60,674 nt of DNA from CAZDUS01 sp964535015 (GTDB lineage: Bacteria > Verrucomicrobiota > Kiritimatiellia > CAIKKV01 > CAITUY01): positions 1-60,674 of the forward strand of contig CAZHRU010000005.1 in assembly GCA_964535015.1 (NCBI GenBank), in the 5' to 3' direction. Below the pieces are notes generated by a model. It ran no database searches. It had not been told where the DNA came from and was given only the letters and a program-made list of their open reading frames with translations. Numbering within the stretch: the first letter of the stretch is position 1; every line of letters starts with the position of its first letter. Position numbers and translations under genes: made by a program. Shown here one piece after another: positions 36,141 through 44,190 of this stretch.

Positions 36141-36691
36141 GCGACGCCGACGAGATTCTCAAAGCAGCCGAAGATGTTGTAGCGGTTCTGCGCCAACACC
36201 AGGTAGAAGCCGTCGTGATCGGTGCCGTGGCGCTGGCGGCCTTCCACTATGTCCGGTACACCCAGGACGTTGACCTTGGCGTCAACGCCGACCTGCCCAC
36301 GTTGCGCGTTGTTGCGGACACGTTGCGTGCCAAAGGGTATACGGTGGAACTGCGGGAACCAGACGCCACCGATCCCCTGGGTGGAGTACTCGATGTGATC
36401 GGCTCCTTCGGCCTTGTCCAGATCATCAGTTATTCCGGTCGCTTTCCCGCGGTGATTGATGATGCGGTGCGGCTTTCCCGAATCACGATGAAGGAGGGCA
36501 GTTCGCTGCGGCTTGTTCCCCTTCCCCAACTCATTGCACTCAAACTTTATGCCGGCGGCCACAAGTCAAAGGCCGATATCACCGAACTACTGGCTCGCAA
36601 TCCGGATTTGGATCTCAACGAGGTTCGCCATGTCTGCAACCGCTATCGCCTTGCTGGCCTGGATGCGCTGATCGCCGAATCCCGGGTGTAA
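36137..36691 (+). CDS. AbiEii-like nucleotidyltransferase family protein
   Basis: A 184-residue protein with a nucleotidyltransferase core. It has the glycine-containing VIGAVALAAF segment followed by RYTQDVDLGV, with the two acidic residues expected for metal binding (DxD), and a later PLPQLIALKLYAGG helix, as in the AbiEii/AbiGii toxin family. The start at 36137 overlaps the small upstream gene (ATGA), giving a two-gene operon typical of toxin-antitoxin or phage-defence pairs. Upstream frame to 36005 is noncoding overlap. Toxicity cannot be judged from sequence. Confidence 0.75.
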   Translation: MSDADEILKAAEDVVAVLRQHQVEAVVIGAVALAAFHYVRYTQDVDLGVNADLPTLRVVADTLRAKGYTVELREPDATDPLGGVLDVIGSFGLVQIISYSGRFPAVIDDAVRLSRITMKEGSSLRLVPLPQLIALKLYAGGHKSKADITELLARNPDLDLNEVRHVCNRYRLAGLDALIAESRV

Positions 36692-36826
36692 TGCATTCGC
36701 CGGTCCAGTACTGACCGCTCTTCCTCGCGTCTTCTCCGGCCTTGGCCATCGGGTCCGCCAGAATCACCGCCCCCGGTTTGCCCTCCTGCAACCCCAAGTT
36801 TCCGGGGACCGTCCCTATTGAACAGG

Positions 36827-36964
36827 ATGAACCGAGTCCATGAGCGTTTTCTCGATTTGACTTGGAAAACCCGCGATGGATTCGATACAGTTATTAGTCG
36901 TTTGAAACGTCAATACGTAAAGAATGCGATGGACGTCGGAGGTTTCTGGAAGAGACCGGATTGA
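36827..36964 (+). CDS. possible 45-residue small protein before the heme operon
   Basis: A short frame starts at an ATG preceded by AACAGG and ends seven bases before the hemX-like gene. The peptide is basic with aromatic residues (FLDLTWKTRDGF, GGFWKRPD) and has no signal or membrane segment. It could be a leader peptide or small regulator, or the 3' end of a decayed gene. The preceding 130 bases hold palindromic debris (CGGGGACCGTCCC) and no clear gene. No family recognised. Confidence 0.3.
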   Translation: MNRVHERFLDLTWKTRDGFDTVISRLKRQYVKNAMDVGGFWKRPD

Positions 36965-36970
36965 GGCACC

Positions 36971-37828
36971 ATGAGTTTACCCTTGGAAACGGCGTTGGGA
37001 ATCGGCGGAACGACTCTCTACTGCCTTTCAGCAGTCCTGGCCCTTGCCGCCCTCTTGCGGTCGGGCGATCGAAAAGATAACGCCCCGGTAATCCTGCTGG
37101 CAGGCGGCATGTTGTTGCTCACGGCCTTGTTATCAATGCGACTCTGTTGCGCCGGTTACGTGCCCGTTTTTTCACGGTTTGACGCCTTGGCCGGTTACAC
37201 CCTGGCCCTCAGCGCCGCCTACCTCCTGTTGTCCGTCTTCCGCCCCACTCGCGGCATCGCCGCCATTCTCGTCCCCTATGCCGCCGTCTGCCTGCTTTGC
37301 GGAGTGTCCGCCCTTCGAATGGGCGCCGGGCCCCCCCTGCCCGTCCAGGGCTTCTGGCTGGTCTCCCATGTGATGTCCGCCTACGCCGCCTTCGGAGTCT
37401 TCACCCTGGCCAGCCTCACCGCCGTGCTATACCTCGTTCAGGACAGCAATCTCAAGCGCAAGCGCCTCGGCCTGGTCTGGGAACGCCTCCCTTCCCTGGA
37501 AACCCTCGACCACCTCATGAGCCGTCTGGCAGGGGTCGCCTTTCTCCTCCTCACCATCTCCGTCGTTCTCGGCTTCGTCCTGATCCGCCAGAGTGGCGGC
37601 GGCGACGACTGGTTTACCGACCCCAAGGTCCTGGCCACCATCGTCACCTGGATCGTTTTGGCCGTCTTCGTCCACATGCGCGCCAGCGCCGACCGGCACG
37701 GACGGGGAATCGCCCTGATGGCCCTCGTCGGCCTGGCCTGCCTGCTCTTCGCCTTCGTGGGCGTACCCCTGGTGGCCCACACCCTGCACTCGTTCCTGCA
37801 AATGCACTCCGGAGTGCCCCCGCCATGA
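36971..37828 (+). CDS. hemX: HemX-like membrane protein (cytochrome c assembly family)
   Basis: A 285-residue membrane protein with about eight helices of the CcsA/HemX fold. The WWD loop is reduced (GGGDDWFTDPKVLATIVTWI), as in HemX proteins rather than true heme-ligating CcsA. It lies directly before hemA with an ATGA overlap, the order known from Bacillus, where HemX lowers the cellular amount of glutamyl-tRNA reductase. It is the first clear gene of the heme operon. Feedback control of HemA is the best guess; a third CcsA for cytochrome maturation is less likely. Confidence 0.8.
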   Translation: MSLPLETALGIGGTTLYCLSAVLALAALLRSGDRKDNAPVILLAGGMLLLTALLSMRLCCAGYVPVFSRFDALAGYTLALSAAYLLLSVFRPTRGIAAILVPYAAVCLLCGVSALRMGAGPPLPVQGFWLVSHVMSAYAAFGVFTLASLTAVLYLVQDSNLKRKRLGLVWERLPSLETLDHLMSRLAGVAFLLLTISVVLGFVLIRQSGGGDDWFTDPKVLATIVTWIVLAVFVHMRASADRHGRGIALMALVGLACLLFAFVGVPLVAHTLHSFLQMHSGVPPP

Positions 37829-39159
37829 CCGTCGCGGTTCTCGGTATCAGTTTTCATACCGCCCCGGTCGAAATGCGGGAACGGGCCTCGGTCCGCAGCG
37901 CCGACATTTCCCTCACCCTGCAACACCTCCGCACCGAGTTCCCGGGTTCCGAAGTGGTGCTCGTCTCCACCTGTAACCGCACCGAGTTGTATACCGCCGG
38001 CATCGACGTGCGCGCCGCCAAACACCGGTTGGTCAAAATCCTCTTGAAGGTGGATGCCCACTTCCCCGCCGATGAGATCGAGAAACACTTCTACGTCAAG
38101 CGCGACCTCGAGGCCGTGGAACACCTGCTGGCGGTTGCCTCCAGTCTCGACGCCATGGTGGTGGGCGAAACCGAGATCCTGGGCCAGGTGAAACAGGCAA
38201 CCGTCATTGCCGAGGAGTCCATGACGACCGGCAAGGTACTGCGCCCCCTCTTCCAGAACGCATTCCGGACCGCCAAACGGGTCCACTCGGAAACCAGCAT
38301 CACCCGCGGCCGGGTCAGCGTGAGTTCCCTGGCCGTCGAGTTTGCCGAAAAGGTCTTCGAGGATCTCAGTTCCAAAACCGTGATGATCGTCGGCGCCGGC
38401 GAAACCGCCGAGTTGGCCCTGAAAAGCCTCGTGGATCGCGGTGCCAAGGACGTCCTCGTCCTGAACCGCTCGCTGGAACGCGGCCAGGCCCTCGCCGATA
38501 AGCACGGCGGCCGCGCCATCCAGTTCGACCTCCTCGAGGATTACCTCCACCGGGCCGATATCCTGATCAGTTCCACCAGCGCCCCCCACGTGGTGATCCA
38601 TGCCGATGCCGTACGCCGGGCCAGCGAACTCCGCCGCGGCCGCCCCATGCTGATGGTCGACATCGCCGTCCCCCGCGACATCGACCCCGAAGCCGCCCAT
38701 ATCAAGAATGTCTACGTCTACTCCATCGACGACCTGCAACGCATCGCCGCCGATAACCTCGCCAAACGGCGCGAGGCCGTCGAACATGCCTGGCACATCG
38801 TCCGCCAGGGCACCGCGGAAGTCGCCGCCCTCTTTGAAACCGCCGAACTCCGCCAGGTGCTTCAAAAGGTGGATGCCTTCGGACGCGACGTCTGCGAACA
38901 GGCCCTGCAACGATCCCTGAGCCGCGAATGCCTGGCCTCACTGCCTGAGGCAAGCCGCGAGGAAATCCGCACCCTGGCCCGGAAGATCGTCAACAAGATG
39001 CTGTCCGAACCGAGGGAGGCTCTCAAGCGGGCCGCCAGGAATAGCGAATGGGATAACTATACGCGGGTCGTCAACGACCTGTTCGGGTTCGACCGGAAGT
39101 CTCCAAACCCCGGGGAACCTGAACCGGAATCGCAACCTCCGTCTACCGGAACGTCATAA
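37825..39159 (+). CDS. hemA: glutamyl-tRNA reductase
   Basis: Reduces glutamyl-tRNA to glutamate-1-semialdehyde, the first committed step of tetrapyrrole synthesis, with NADPH. It has 444 residues. The catalytic cysteine is C50 in VSTCNRTELY, and the nearby GISFHTAPVEMRER, SLDAMVVGETEILGQVK and RGRVSVSSLAVEFA blocks are all present. The NADPH-binding VGAGETAELA follows, and a C-terminal dimerisation helix completes the protein. The start is at 37825, overlapping the hemX stop; the frame is open back to 37297 only as a shadow of hemX. The C-terminal Pro/Glu tail is longer than usual. Confidence 0.97.
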   Translation: MTVAVLGISFHTAPVEMRERASVRSADISLTLQHLRTEFPGSEVVLVSTCNRTELYTAGIDVRAAKHRLVKILLKVDAHFPADEIEKHFYVKRDLEAVEHLLAVASSLDAMVVGETEILGQVKQATVIAEESMTTGKVLRPLFQNAFRTAKRVHSETSITRGRVSVSSLAVEFAEKVFEDLSSKTVMIVGAGETAELALKSLVDRGAKDVLVLNRSLERGQALADKHGGRAIQFDLLEDYLHRADILISSTSAPHVVIHADAVRRASELRRGRPMLMVDIAVPRDIDPEAAHIKNVYVYSIDDLQRIAADNLAKRREAVEHAWHIVRQGTAEVAALFETAELRQVLQKVDAFGRDVCEQALQRSLSRECLASLPEASREEIRTLARKIVNKMLSEPREALKRAARNSEWDNYTRVVNDLFGFDRKSPNPGEPEPESQPPSTGTS

Positions 39160-39177
39160 CAGAGAAAGAAGAAACAC

Positions 39178-40362
39178 ATGATCGGTATATCCAAACTGTA
39201 CTGCGGCACCGTCGAAGCGTCGGACCCCTTGCGATACGGACGTCAATCCAAGGACCTGCCCTCCCACCTGCTCCAGTTTTCGGCCGACAAGAAACCCGTG
39301 GTGGTCTGGAACGTCGGCAGGCGCTGTAACCTGCGTTGCGTGCACTGCTACTCCCAGTCCCGCGACCAGGACTACCCCAACGAATTGTCGCACGATGCCG
39401 GCCTGCGCCTGCTGGGCGATCTCTCCGACTACGGCGTTCCCGTGGTGCTCTTCTCCGGCGGCGAACCCCTGATGCGCCCGGACATCTTTGAATTGATCCG
39501 GTACGCAACCGGCCGCAAGATGCGGGCCGTCGTCTCCACCAACGGAACCCTGATCACCCCCGACGTCGCCGCCCGGCTCAAGGACGATGGCCTTTCCTAC
39601 GTCGGCATCAGCCTGGACGGCCTCGAGGCCACCAACGACCGCTTCCGCGGCGTCAAGGGCGCATTCAAAATGGCCCTGGATGGCGTCCAGAATTGCCTGC
39701 GCGCCGGCGTCAAGGTCGGTCTCCGCTTTACCATGACCCGCGAGAACTACAAGGACGTCGGCGGCATCCTCGACCTGATTGCCCGGGAAGGCATTCCCCG
39801 CGTCTGCTTCTACCACCTGGTCTATGCCGGACGCGCCACCAAGATGGTGCGCGAGGCGCGCATGTCGCATGAGGAGACCCGCCAGACTGTCGACCTGATC
39901 ATGGAACGCACCAAGGCGTTCCACACCCAAAACCGCAAGGTGGAAGTCCTCACCGTGGATAACCATACGGACGGCCCCTACGTCTACCTGCGCCTCTTGA
40001 AGGAAGACCCGAAACGGGCGGAGGAAGTCCTTAGCCTTCTCAAGATGAACGGCGGGAACAGCACCGGCACCGGCATCGGCTGCGTCAGTTGGGATGGCTC
40101 CGTCCATCCCGACCAGTTCTGGCGCCACTACTCGTTCGGCAACGTCAACGAACGCCCCTTCAGCGCCATCTGGTCCGACACCTCCGAACCCCTGCTGGGT
40201 AAGTTGCGTAACCGGAAACAATACCTGAAGGGCCGCTGTGCCGCCTGCAAGTGGCTGGATATCTGCAACGGCAATTTCCGCGTCCGGGCCGAGGCCATCA
40301 CCGGCGACCTCTGGGAAGCCGAACCCGATTGCTACCTGACCGACAAGGAGATCGGACTATGA
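39178..40362 (+). CDS. ahbC: 12,18-didecarboxysiroheme deacetylase (radical SAM)
   Basis: Removes the acetate side chains of 12,18-didecarboxysiroheme to give Fe-coproporphyrin III, the third step from siroheme to heme. It has 394 residues. The N-terminus (ISKLYCGTVEASDPLRYG) is characteristic of AhbC. The radical SAM motif is CNLRCVHC (C50, C54, C57), followed by FSGGEPLMRPD. A C-terminal cysteine cluster (CAACKWLDIC) should hold an auxiliary iron-sulfur centre. It follows hemA after 18 bases and overlaps ahbD (ATGA). It requires anaerobic conditions. Confidence 0.93.
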   Translation: MIGISKLYCGTVEASDPLRYGRQSKDLPSHLLQFSADKKPVVVWNVGRRCNLRCVHCYSQSRDQDYPNELSHDAGLRLLGDLSDYGVPVVLFSGGEPLMRPDIFELIRYATGRKMRAVVSTNGTLITPDVAARLKDDGLSYVGISLDGLEATNDRFRGVKGAFKMALDGVQNCLRAGVKVGLRFTMTRENYKDVGGILDLIAREGIPRVCFYHLVYAGRATKMVREARMSHEETRQTVDLIMERTKAFHTQNRKVEVLTVDNHTDGPYVYLRLLKEDPKRAEEVLSLLKMNGGNSTGTGIGCVSWDGSVHPDQFWRHYSFGNVNERPFSAIWSDTSEPLLGKLRNRKQYLKGRCAACKWLDICNGNFRVRAEAITGDLWEAEPDCYLTDKEIGL

Positions 40363-41486
40363 CCGACACCCTCCGCCTTGTGTTCTGGGAACTGACGGCG
40401 CGCTGCAACCTGAAGTGCTGCCACTGCCGCGCCGAGGCCGTGGATAACTTCGTCGCCGGCGAGTTGTCCACCGCCGAAATCCTGTCCGTCGCCCGCGACA
40501 TCCGCGAGGCTGGCGACCCCATCATGGTGCTGACCGGCGGCGAACCGCTGGTCCGTAATGACTTCTTCGATATCGCCAAGGCCTGCGTCAGCATGTTCAG
40601 CCGCGTCGCCCTCGCCACCAACGGCACCACCGTGGACGACGCCATCGCCCGGCGCATCGTCGAAACCGGAATCCAGCGGGTCAGCGTCAGCCTCGACGGC
40701 GCCAACGCCGCCACCCACGATGCCTTCCGCGGCGTTCCCGGCAGTTTCGAGGCCACCCTGCGGGGGTATGACGCCATGGCCCGCGCCGGCGTCTCCCTCC
40801 AGGTCAATGCCACCGTCGCACGACACAACATTGACGAGGTCGAGGACCTCTTGAATTTCGTCATCGCCCGAAAGGCCGCCGCGTTTCACGTGTTTGCGCT
40901 CGTCCCCGTCGGCTGCGGCGCCCAGATCAGCGACGACGCCCGGCTTTCCTCCGAACAGATGGAAACATTCCTGCGCTGGCTGTTCCTGAAGTCCATCGAA
41001 TTGCGCGACCGCATTCACATCAAGGCCACCTGCGCCCCCCAGTATTACCGGATCATGCGCGAGGTCTCGCGCGAGCAGGGAATCCCCTTGCCGGGTGCCG
41101 GCCACGGTCATCCCCACGGCCAAGGCCATCCCCATGCCAAGGGTCATGGCGCCGCCAGCGGCATGGAGGCCATGACACGGGGTTGTCTCGCGGGTTCCGC
41201 CGTCTGCTTCATCTCCCGGATCGGCGATGTCCAGCCTTGCGGATATCTCCCCGTCTGCGTCGGCAATGTCCGCAAACAACCGTTTGGCGAAATCTGGCGG
41301 AGTTCACAGGTGTTCTCCGCACTCCGGGACCCCGGAAAACTCCAGGGCAAGTGCGGGTCATGCGGCTATCGCGTGGTCTGCGAAGGGTGCCGGGCCCGCG
41401 CCTACGCCGCCACCTCGGACTTCATGTCCGAAGATCCCGACTGCTCGTATGCCGGAACACCGCCCACAAACCGGGCGCCGAACTGA
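40359..41486 (+). CDS. ahbD: heme synthase, radical SAM decarboxylase of Fe-coproporphyrin III
   Basis: Converts two propionates of Fe-coproporphyrin III to vinyl groups, giving heme b. It has 375 residues. The radical SAM motif is CNLKCCHC (C16, C20, C23), followed by LTGGEPLVRNDFF. The C-terminal cysteine-rich part (CGSCGYRVVCEGCRARAY) fits the auxiliary 4Fe-4S cluster. A His/Gly-rich loop of about 17 residues with seven histidines lies near residues 248-264, where I do not expect one in other AhbD proteins; it may bind metal. The start at 40359 overlaps the ahbC stop. Confidence 0.92.
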   Translation: MTDTLRLVFWELTARCNLKCCHCRAEAVDNFVAGELSTAEILSVARDIREAGDPIMVLTGGEPLVRNDFFDIAKACVSMFSRVALATNGTTVDDAIARRIVETGIQRVSVSLDGANAATHDAFRGVPGSFEATLRGYDAMARAGVSLQVNATVARHNIDEVEDLLNFVIARKAAAFHVFALVPVGCGAQISDDARLSSEQMETFLRWLFLKSIELRDRIHIKATCAPQYYRIMREVSREQGIPLPGAGHGHPHGQGHPHAKGHGAASGMEAMTRGCLAGSAVCFISRIGDVQPCGYLPVCVGNVRKQPFGEIWRSSQVFSALRDPGKLQGKCGSCGYRVVCEGCRARAYAATSDFMSEDPDCSYAGTPPTNRAPN

Positions 41487-41499
41487 CCCAGGGGACCCC

Positions 41500-41835
41500 A
41501 TGCACCGCCTCACCCGTGAACAAAAAACCTTGGAGAAGATGATCGCCCTCTACTGCCGCGATCATCACAAACCCGGGGCGGCGCTTTGTCCCGATTGCGC
41601 GGCAGTCCAGTCCTATGCCACCGCGCGCCTGGAACACTGCAAGTTCGGAGCCGATAAACCCAAATGCTCCGCCTGCCCCGTCCATTGCTACAAACCCGCC
41701 ATGCGGGATGCTATCCGCACCATAATGCGCTACTCGGGACCGCGCATGCTCCTCCACCACCCCGTTCTGGCCCTCGGTCACACCCTGGACGGAGTCTTGA
41801 ATCCTCCACCTAAACGCGGAAGCATCCCAACGTGA
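41500..41835 (+). CDS. ygbA: YgbA-family protein (nitrous oxide-stimulated promoter family)
   Basis: A 111-residue protein with the family pattern of cysteines and histidines: MIALYCRDHH, LCPDCAAVQSYATARLEHC, KPKCSACPVHCY, then MRYSGPRMLLHHP. The conserved cysteines suggest metal or cluster binding. In enterobacteria ygbA is controlled by the nitric oxide regulator NsrR and linked to recovery from nitrosative stress; its biochemical activity is not established. AGGGGA precedes the ATG. It sits between ahbD and the fused siroheme decarboxylase and overlaps the latter, so here it probably serves heme synthesis, for example by handling iron or a cluster. Confidence 0.85.
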   Translation: MHRLTREQKTLEKMIALYCRDHHKPGAALCPDCAAVQSYATARLEHCKFGADKPKCSACPVHCYKPAMRDAIRTIMRYSGPRMLLHHPVLALGHTLDGVLNPPPKRGSIPT

Positions 41836-42848
41836 ATACACCCGCGCCCCCCCCTGACTCCCGGTTGCTCGTGGCTCTCCAGGCCGGACTGCCGTTCGTT
41901 CAACATCCATTCGCGAGCATTGGTGGCGACCTCGGTTTGTCCGAGGACGCCGTTCTGGCGCAAGTCCATGCACTCTTCACGACCGGTGTCGCCCGCCGCT
42001 TCGGCGCCGTCTTTGATTCCCAGAGTCTCGGTTATCAAAGCACCCTCTGCGCCGCCGATATCCCGCCGGACAGCCTCGAGTCGGCCGCCGCCCGGATTAC
42101 CCCTCACCCCGGCATTACCCATTGCTACGAACGGGAAGGACACCCTAACCTGTGGTTCACCCTGACCGCGCCCGCCGCGGAACTGAATCACGAACTGAAA
42201 CGTGTCTCCGAGGCCCTGGGCGGATACGAAGTCCTGAATCTTCCCGCGCTTCAGAAATTCAAGATCGAAGCCGTGTTCGGACGTGGCGACGGTCCGCTCG
42301 ACCCGCCGTCCCGCCAACCAACCGCCACGAATCACCCCGCCCCTCCCCTGACCGAACGCGAACGCCAGGTCGTGCGCCGCCTGCAGGCCAACATCGCCGT
42401 CTCACCGGATCCCTTCGGGGTTCTGGCGTCCGAACTCGGCTTCGATCCCGCCGAACTCCTGGCCCTTCTCAATCGCTGGAAGGAATCCGGAATCATCCGG
42501 CGCGTCGGCCTGGTCCTGCGCCACGGCAAACTCGGGTTTTCCGCCAATAGCATGTGCGTGTGGCCCGTCCCCGCCGACCGGATTACCAACGCCGGGAAAT
42601 CCCTGGCCCTCAGTCCCCACGTCACCCATTGTTACGAACGTCCGTCTTCCACCGCCTTCCAGTATAACCTCTACGCCATGATCCACGCCCGGTCCCGCGA
42701 CGAAGCCGTCGGCATCTTTGAACTCCTTGCCTCCACCGCCCGTCTCTCCAATGGCCGCATGCTCTGGTCGGCGCGCGAGTTCAAGAAATCCAGTCCCGTC
42801 TTTTTCTGTGAACCCCCTCCCACTCTAGGAAAGCCAGGTACCGCATGA
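41832..42848 (+). CDS. fused siroheme decarboxylase (AhbA-AhbB in one chain)
   Basis: Decarboxylates siroheme at C12 and C18 to 12,18-didecarboxysiroheme. The 338-residue chain contains two homologous units, about 1-160 and 172-325. Each has an Lrp/AsnC-like winged helix followed by a ferredoxin-like domain and the motif THCYER (in GITHCYEREGHP and HVTHCYERPSS). In most organisms AhbA and AhbB are separate proteins forming a heterodimer; here they are joined by a Pro/Thr linker. The GTG start overlaps the ygbA stop (GTGA). Which half corresponds to AhbA is not decided here. Confidence 0.88.
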   Translation: MNTPAPPPDSRLLVALQAGLPFVQHPFASIGGDLGLSEDAVLAQVHALFTTGVARRFGAVFDSQSLGYQSTLCAADIPPDSLESAAARITPHPGITHCYEREGHPNLWFTLTAPAAELNHELKRVSEALGGYEVLNLPALQKFKIEAVFGRGDGPLDPPSRQPTATNHPAPPLTERERQVVRRLQANIAVSPDPFGVLASELGFDPAELLALLNRWKESGIIRRVGLVLRHGKLGFSANSMCVWPVPADRITNAGKSLALSPHVTHCYERPSSTAFQYNLYAMIHARSRDEAVGIFELLASTARLSNGRMLWSAREFKKSSPVFFCEPPPTLGKPGTA

Positions 42849-43663
42849 ACATCCGCGTTGGAATTCTCTTTGCCACCCCTGGCACCACCTGCGAAAGCGC
42901 CATGGACGTGTATGACCAGATCAGCCGGGCAGCCGAACTCCGCTTCGACGGTGTTGAATCCCGCTGGACCTACACCTCCGCGCCCATCCGCCGCAAACTC
43001 GCCGCACAGGGCAACACCGTCCCCACACCCGGCGAAACCCTCCTGGCCATGCAAAACGAGGGATTCACCCACACCGCCGTTATGCCATTGCATCTCTCGG
43101 ACGGCATGGAGTTTGCCGAATTGGCGCAAACAGTGGCCGACTGGAACCGCAAAGGCCAATCCATGAAGATCGCATTTGGCCACGCCCTCCTGGCTTCGCC
43201 CTCCGACTGGGAACGCGCCCTCCGCGCCCTGATCGCCGACCTGCCAAAGCCCCCCGACGAGAAGGATGGAATTCTCCTCGTCGCCCATGGCAGCCGGGAC
43301 CCCCAGGGGCAGAAGACCATCCTCGCCGCGGCACAACACTGCCGCACGGTTGACCGCCGCCTTATCCTCGGCATGATGCTCGGCAAACCCGGCATCGAGG
43401 ACGTGGTGCGGGAATGCAAGTCAAAGGGGGTTCGAAAAGTGTGGCTTCTGCCCTGCATGGTGGTCGCGGGTTTCTCGGCACAGGCTGACATCGCCGGGGC
43501 CGGCGAACACTCCTGGGCAAGCGCTCTCGAACGCGAAGGCATTGAATCCCTCCCGGTGACCAAGGGGTTGGGCGAAATCAGCGGCATTGTCCAGATCTGG
43601 ATGGATGCCGTTGAACATATGCTGACTGAATTGACGGGACCTGCCGGATGGAAGGTGAAGTGA
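42845..43663 (+). CDS. cbiK: CbiK-like sirohydrochlorin chelatase
   Basis: A class II chelatase of 272 residues that inserts metal into sirohydrochlorin. The two lobes start with GILFATPGTT and LLVAHGSRDP; the histidine of the second and those in the C-terminal lobe would bind metal. CbiK proteins are named as cobalt chelatases for B12, but members in Desulfovibrio also insert iron. In this operon, with Ahb enzymes and no cobalamin genes, the likely product is siroheme. The start overlaps the fused decarboxylase (ATGA) and the stop overlaps the dehydrogenase gene. Co versus Fe preference cannot be decided from sequence. Confidence 0.8.
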   Translation: MNIRVGILFATPGTTCESAMDVYDQISRAAELRFDGVESRWTYTSAPIRRKLAAQGNTVPTPGETLLAMQNEGFTHTAVMPLHLSDGMEFAELAQTVADWNRKGQSMKIAFGHALLASPSDWERALRALIADLPKPPDEKDGILLVAHGSRDPQGQKTILAAAQHCRTVDRRLILGMMLGKPGIEDVVRECKSKGVRKVWLLPCMVVAGFSAQADIAGAGEHSWASALEREGIESLPVTKGLGEISGIVQIWMDAVEHMLTELTGPAGWKVK

Positions 43664-44190
43664 TGCGCGACGAGTCGGTAACACATCCCATTTTCCCCGT
43701 ATGCCTGATGCTGGCGGGCAAACCCTGCCTCGTCGTCGGCGGCGGCCCCATCGCCGCCCGTAAAACAGGCCACCTGCTGGAGGCGCAAGCCGATGTGACC
43801 ATTGTCTGCACCGAGGTTAGCCGCGACATGCAGACCCTCGTCTCGGCCGGCAAGATCCGGCTGGTCAAACACCCTTTCACCGAGTCCGACCTCGACGGTC
43901 AATTCCTCGTCATCGCGGCGACCGATAACAGTGCCGTCAACCTCCAGATCATCAACGCCTGCCAGCACCGCAACATCCTCTGCAGTGCCGCTGACGGTAA
44001 CTGGCCAAAGGGCGATTTCATCGTTCCCGCCACCACCCGCAAGAACGGGTTCGTGGTCACCGTGGCCACCGGCGGCCGCTCATGCCGCCAGTCCCGCCTC
44101 GTCAAAGACAAAATTGCCGATATGCTTTCAACCCTTGCCAACGAAGCCACAAAGGACACTACGAATGACGACGGTCAAGACAACTCTTAA
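43663..44190 (+). CDS. precorrin-2 dehydrogenase (SirC/Met8-like)
   Basis: NAD-dependent oxidation of precorrin-2 to sirohydrochlorin. The 175-residue chain has the Rossmann motif VVGGGPIAARK near the N-terminus and the downstream IAATDN and SCRQSRLVKDKI segments of the CysG N-terminal domain. There is no methyltransferase domain; that activity is in the next gene. The ATG at 43663 shares a base with the previous stop and has GGAAGGTGA upstream; ATG 43648 is the alternative. Its end overlaps the HemC-CobA-HemD fusion by 26 bases. Confidence 0.9.
   Translation: MRDESVTHPIFPVCLMLAGKPCLVVGGGPIAARKTGHLLEAQADVTIVCTEVSRDMQTLVSAGKIRLVKHPFTESDLDGQFLVIAATDNSAVNLQIINACQHRNILCSAADGNWPKGDFIVPATTRKNGFVVTVATGGRSCRQSRLVKDKIADMLSTLANEATKDTTNDDGQDNS

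Noticed and set aside
36615..36797. A 60-codon minus-strand frame between the nucleotidyltransferase and the heme operon
   Set aside because: The part outside the neighbouring gene looks peptide-like, but it has no ribosome site, runs into the nucleotidyltransferase gene in antisense, and matches no family I know. It may be gene debris.
37297..37824. A 176-codon N-terminal extension of hemA
   Set aside because: The extension is the hemX-like gene read in another frame and is rich in Pro and Arg. The ATG at 37825 gives the normal HemA N-terminus and a four-base overlap.
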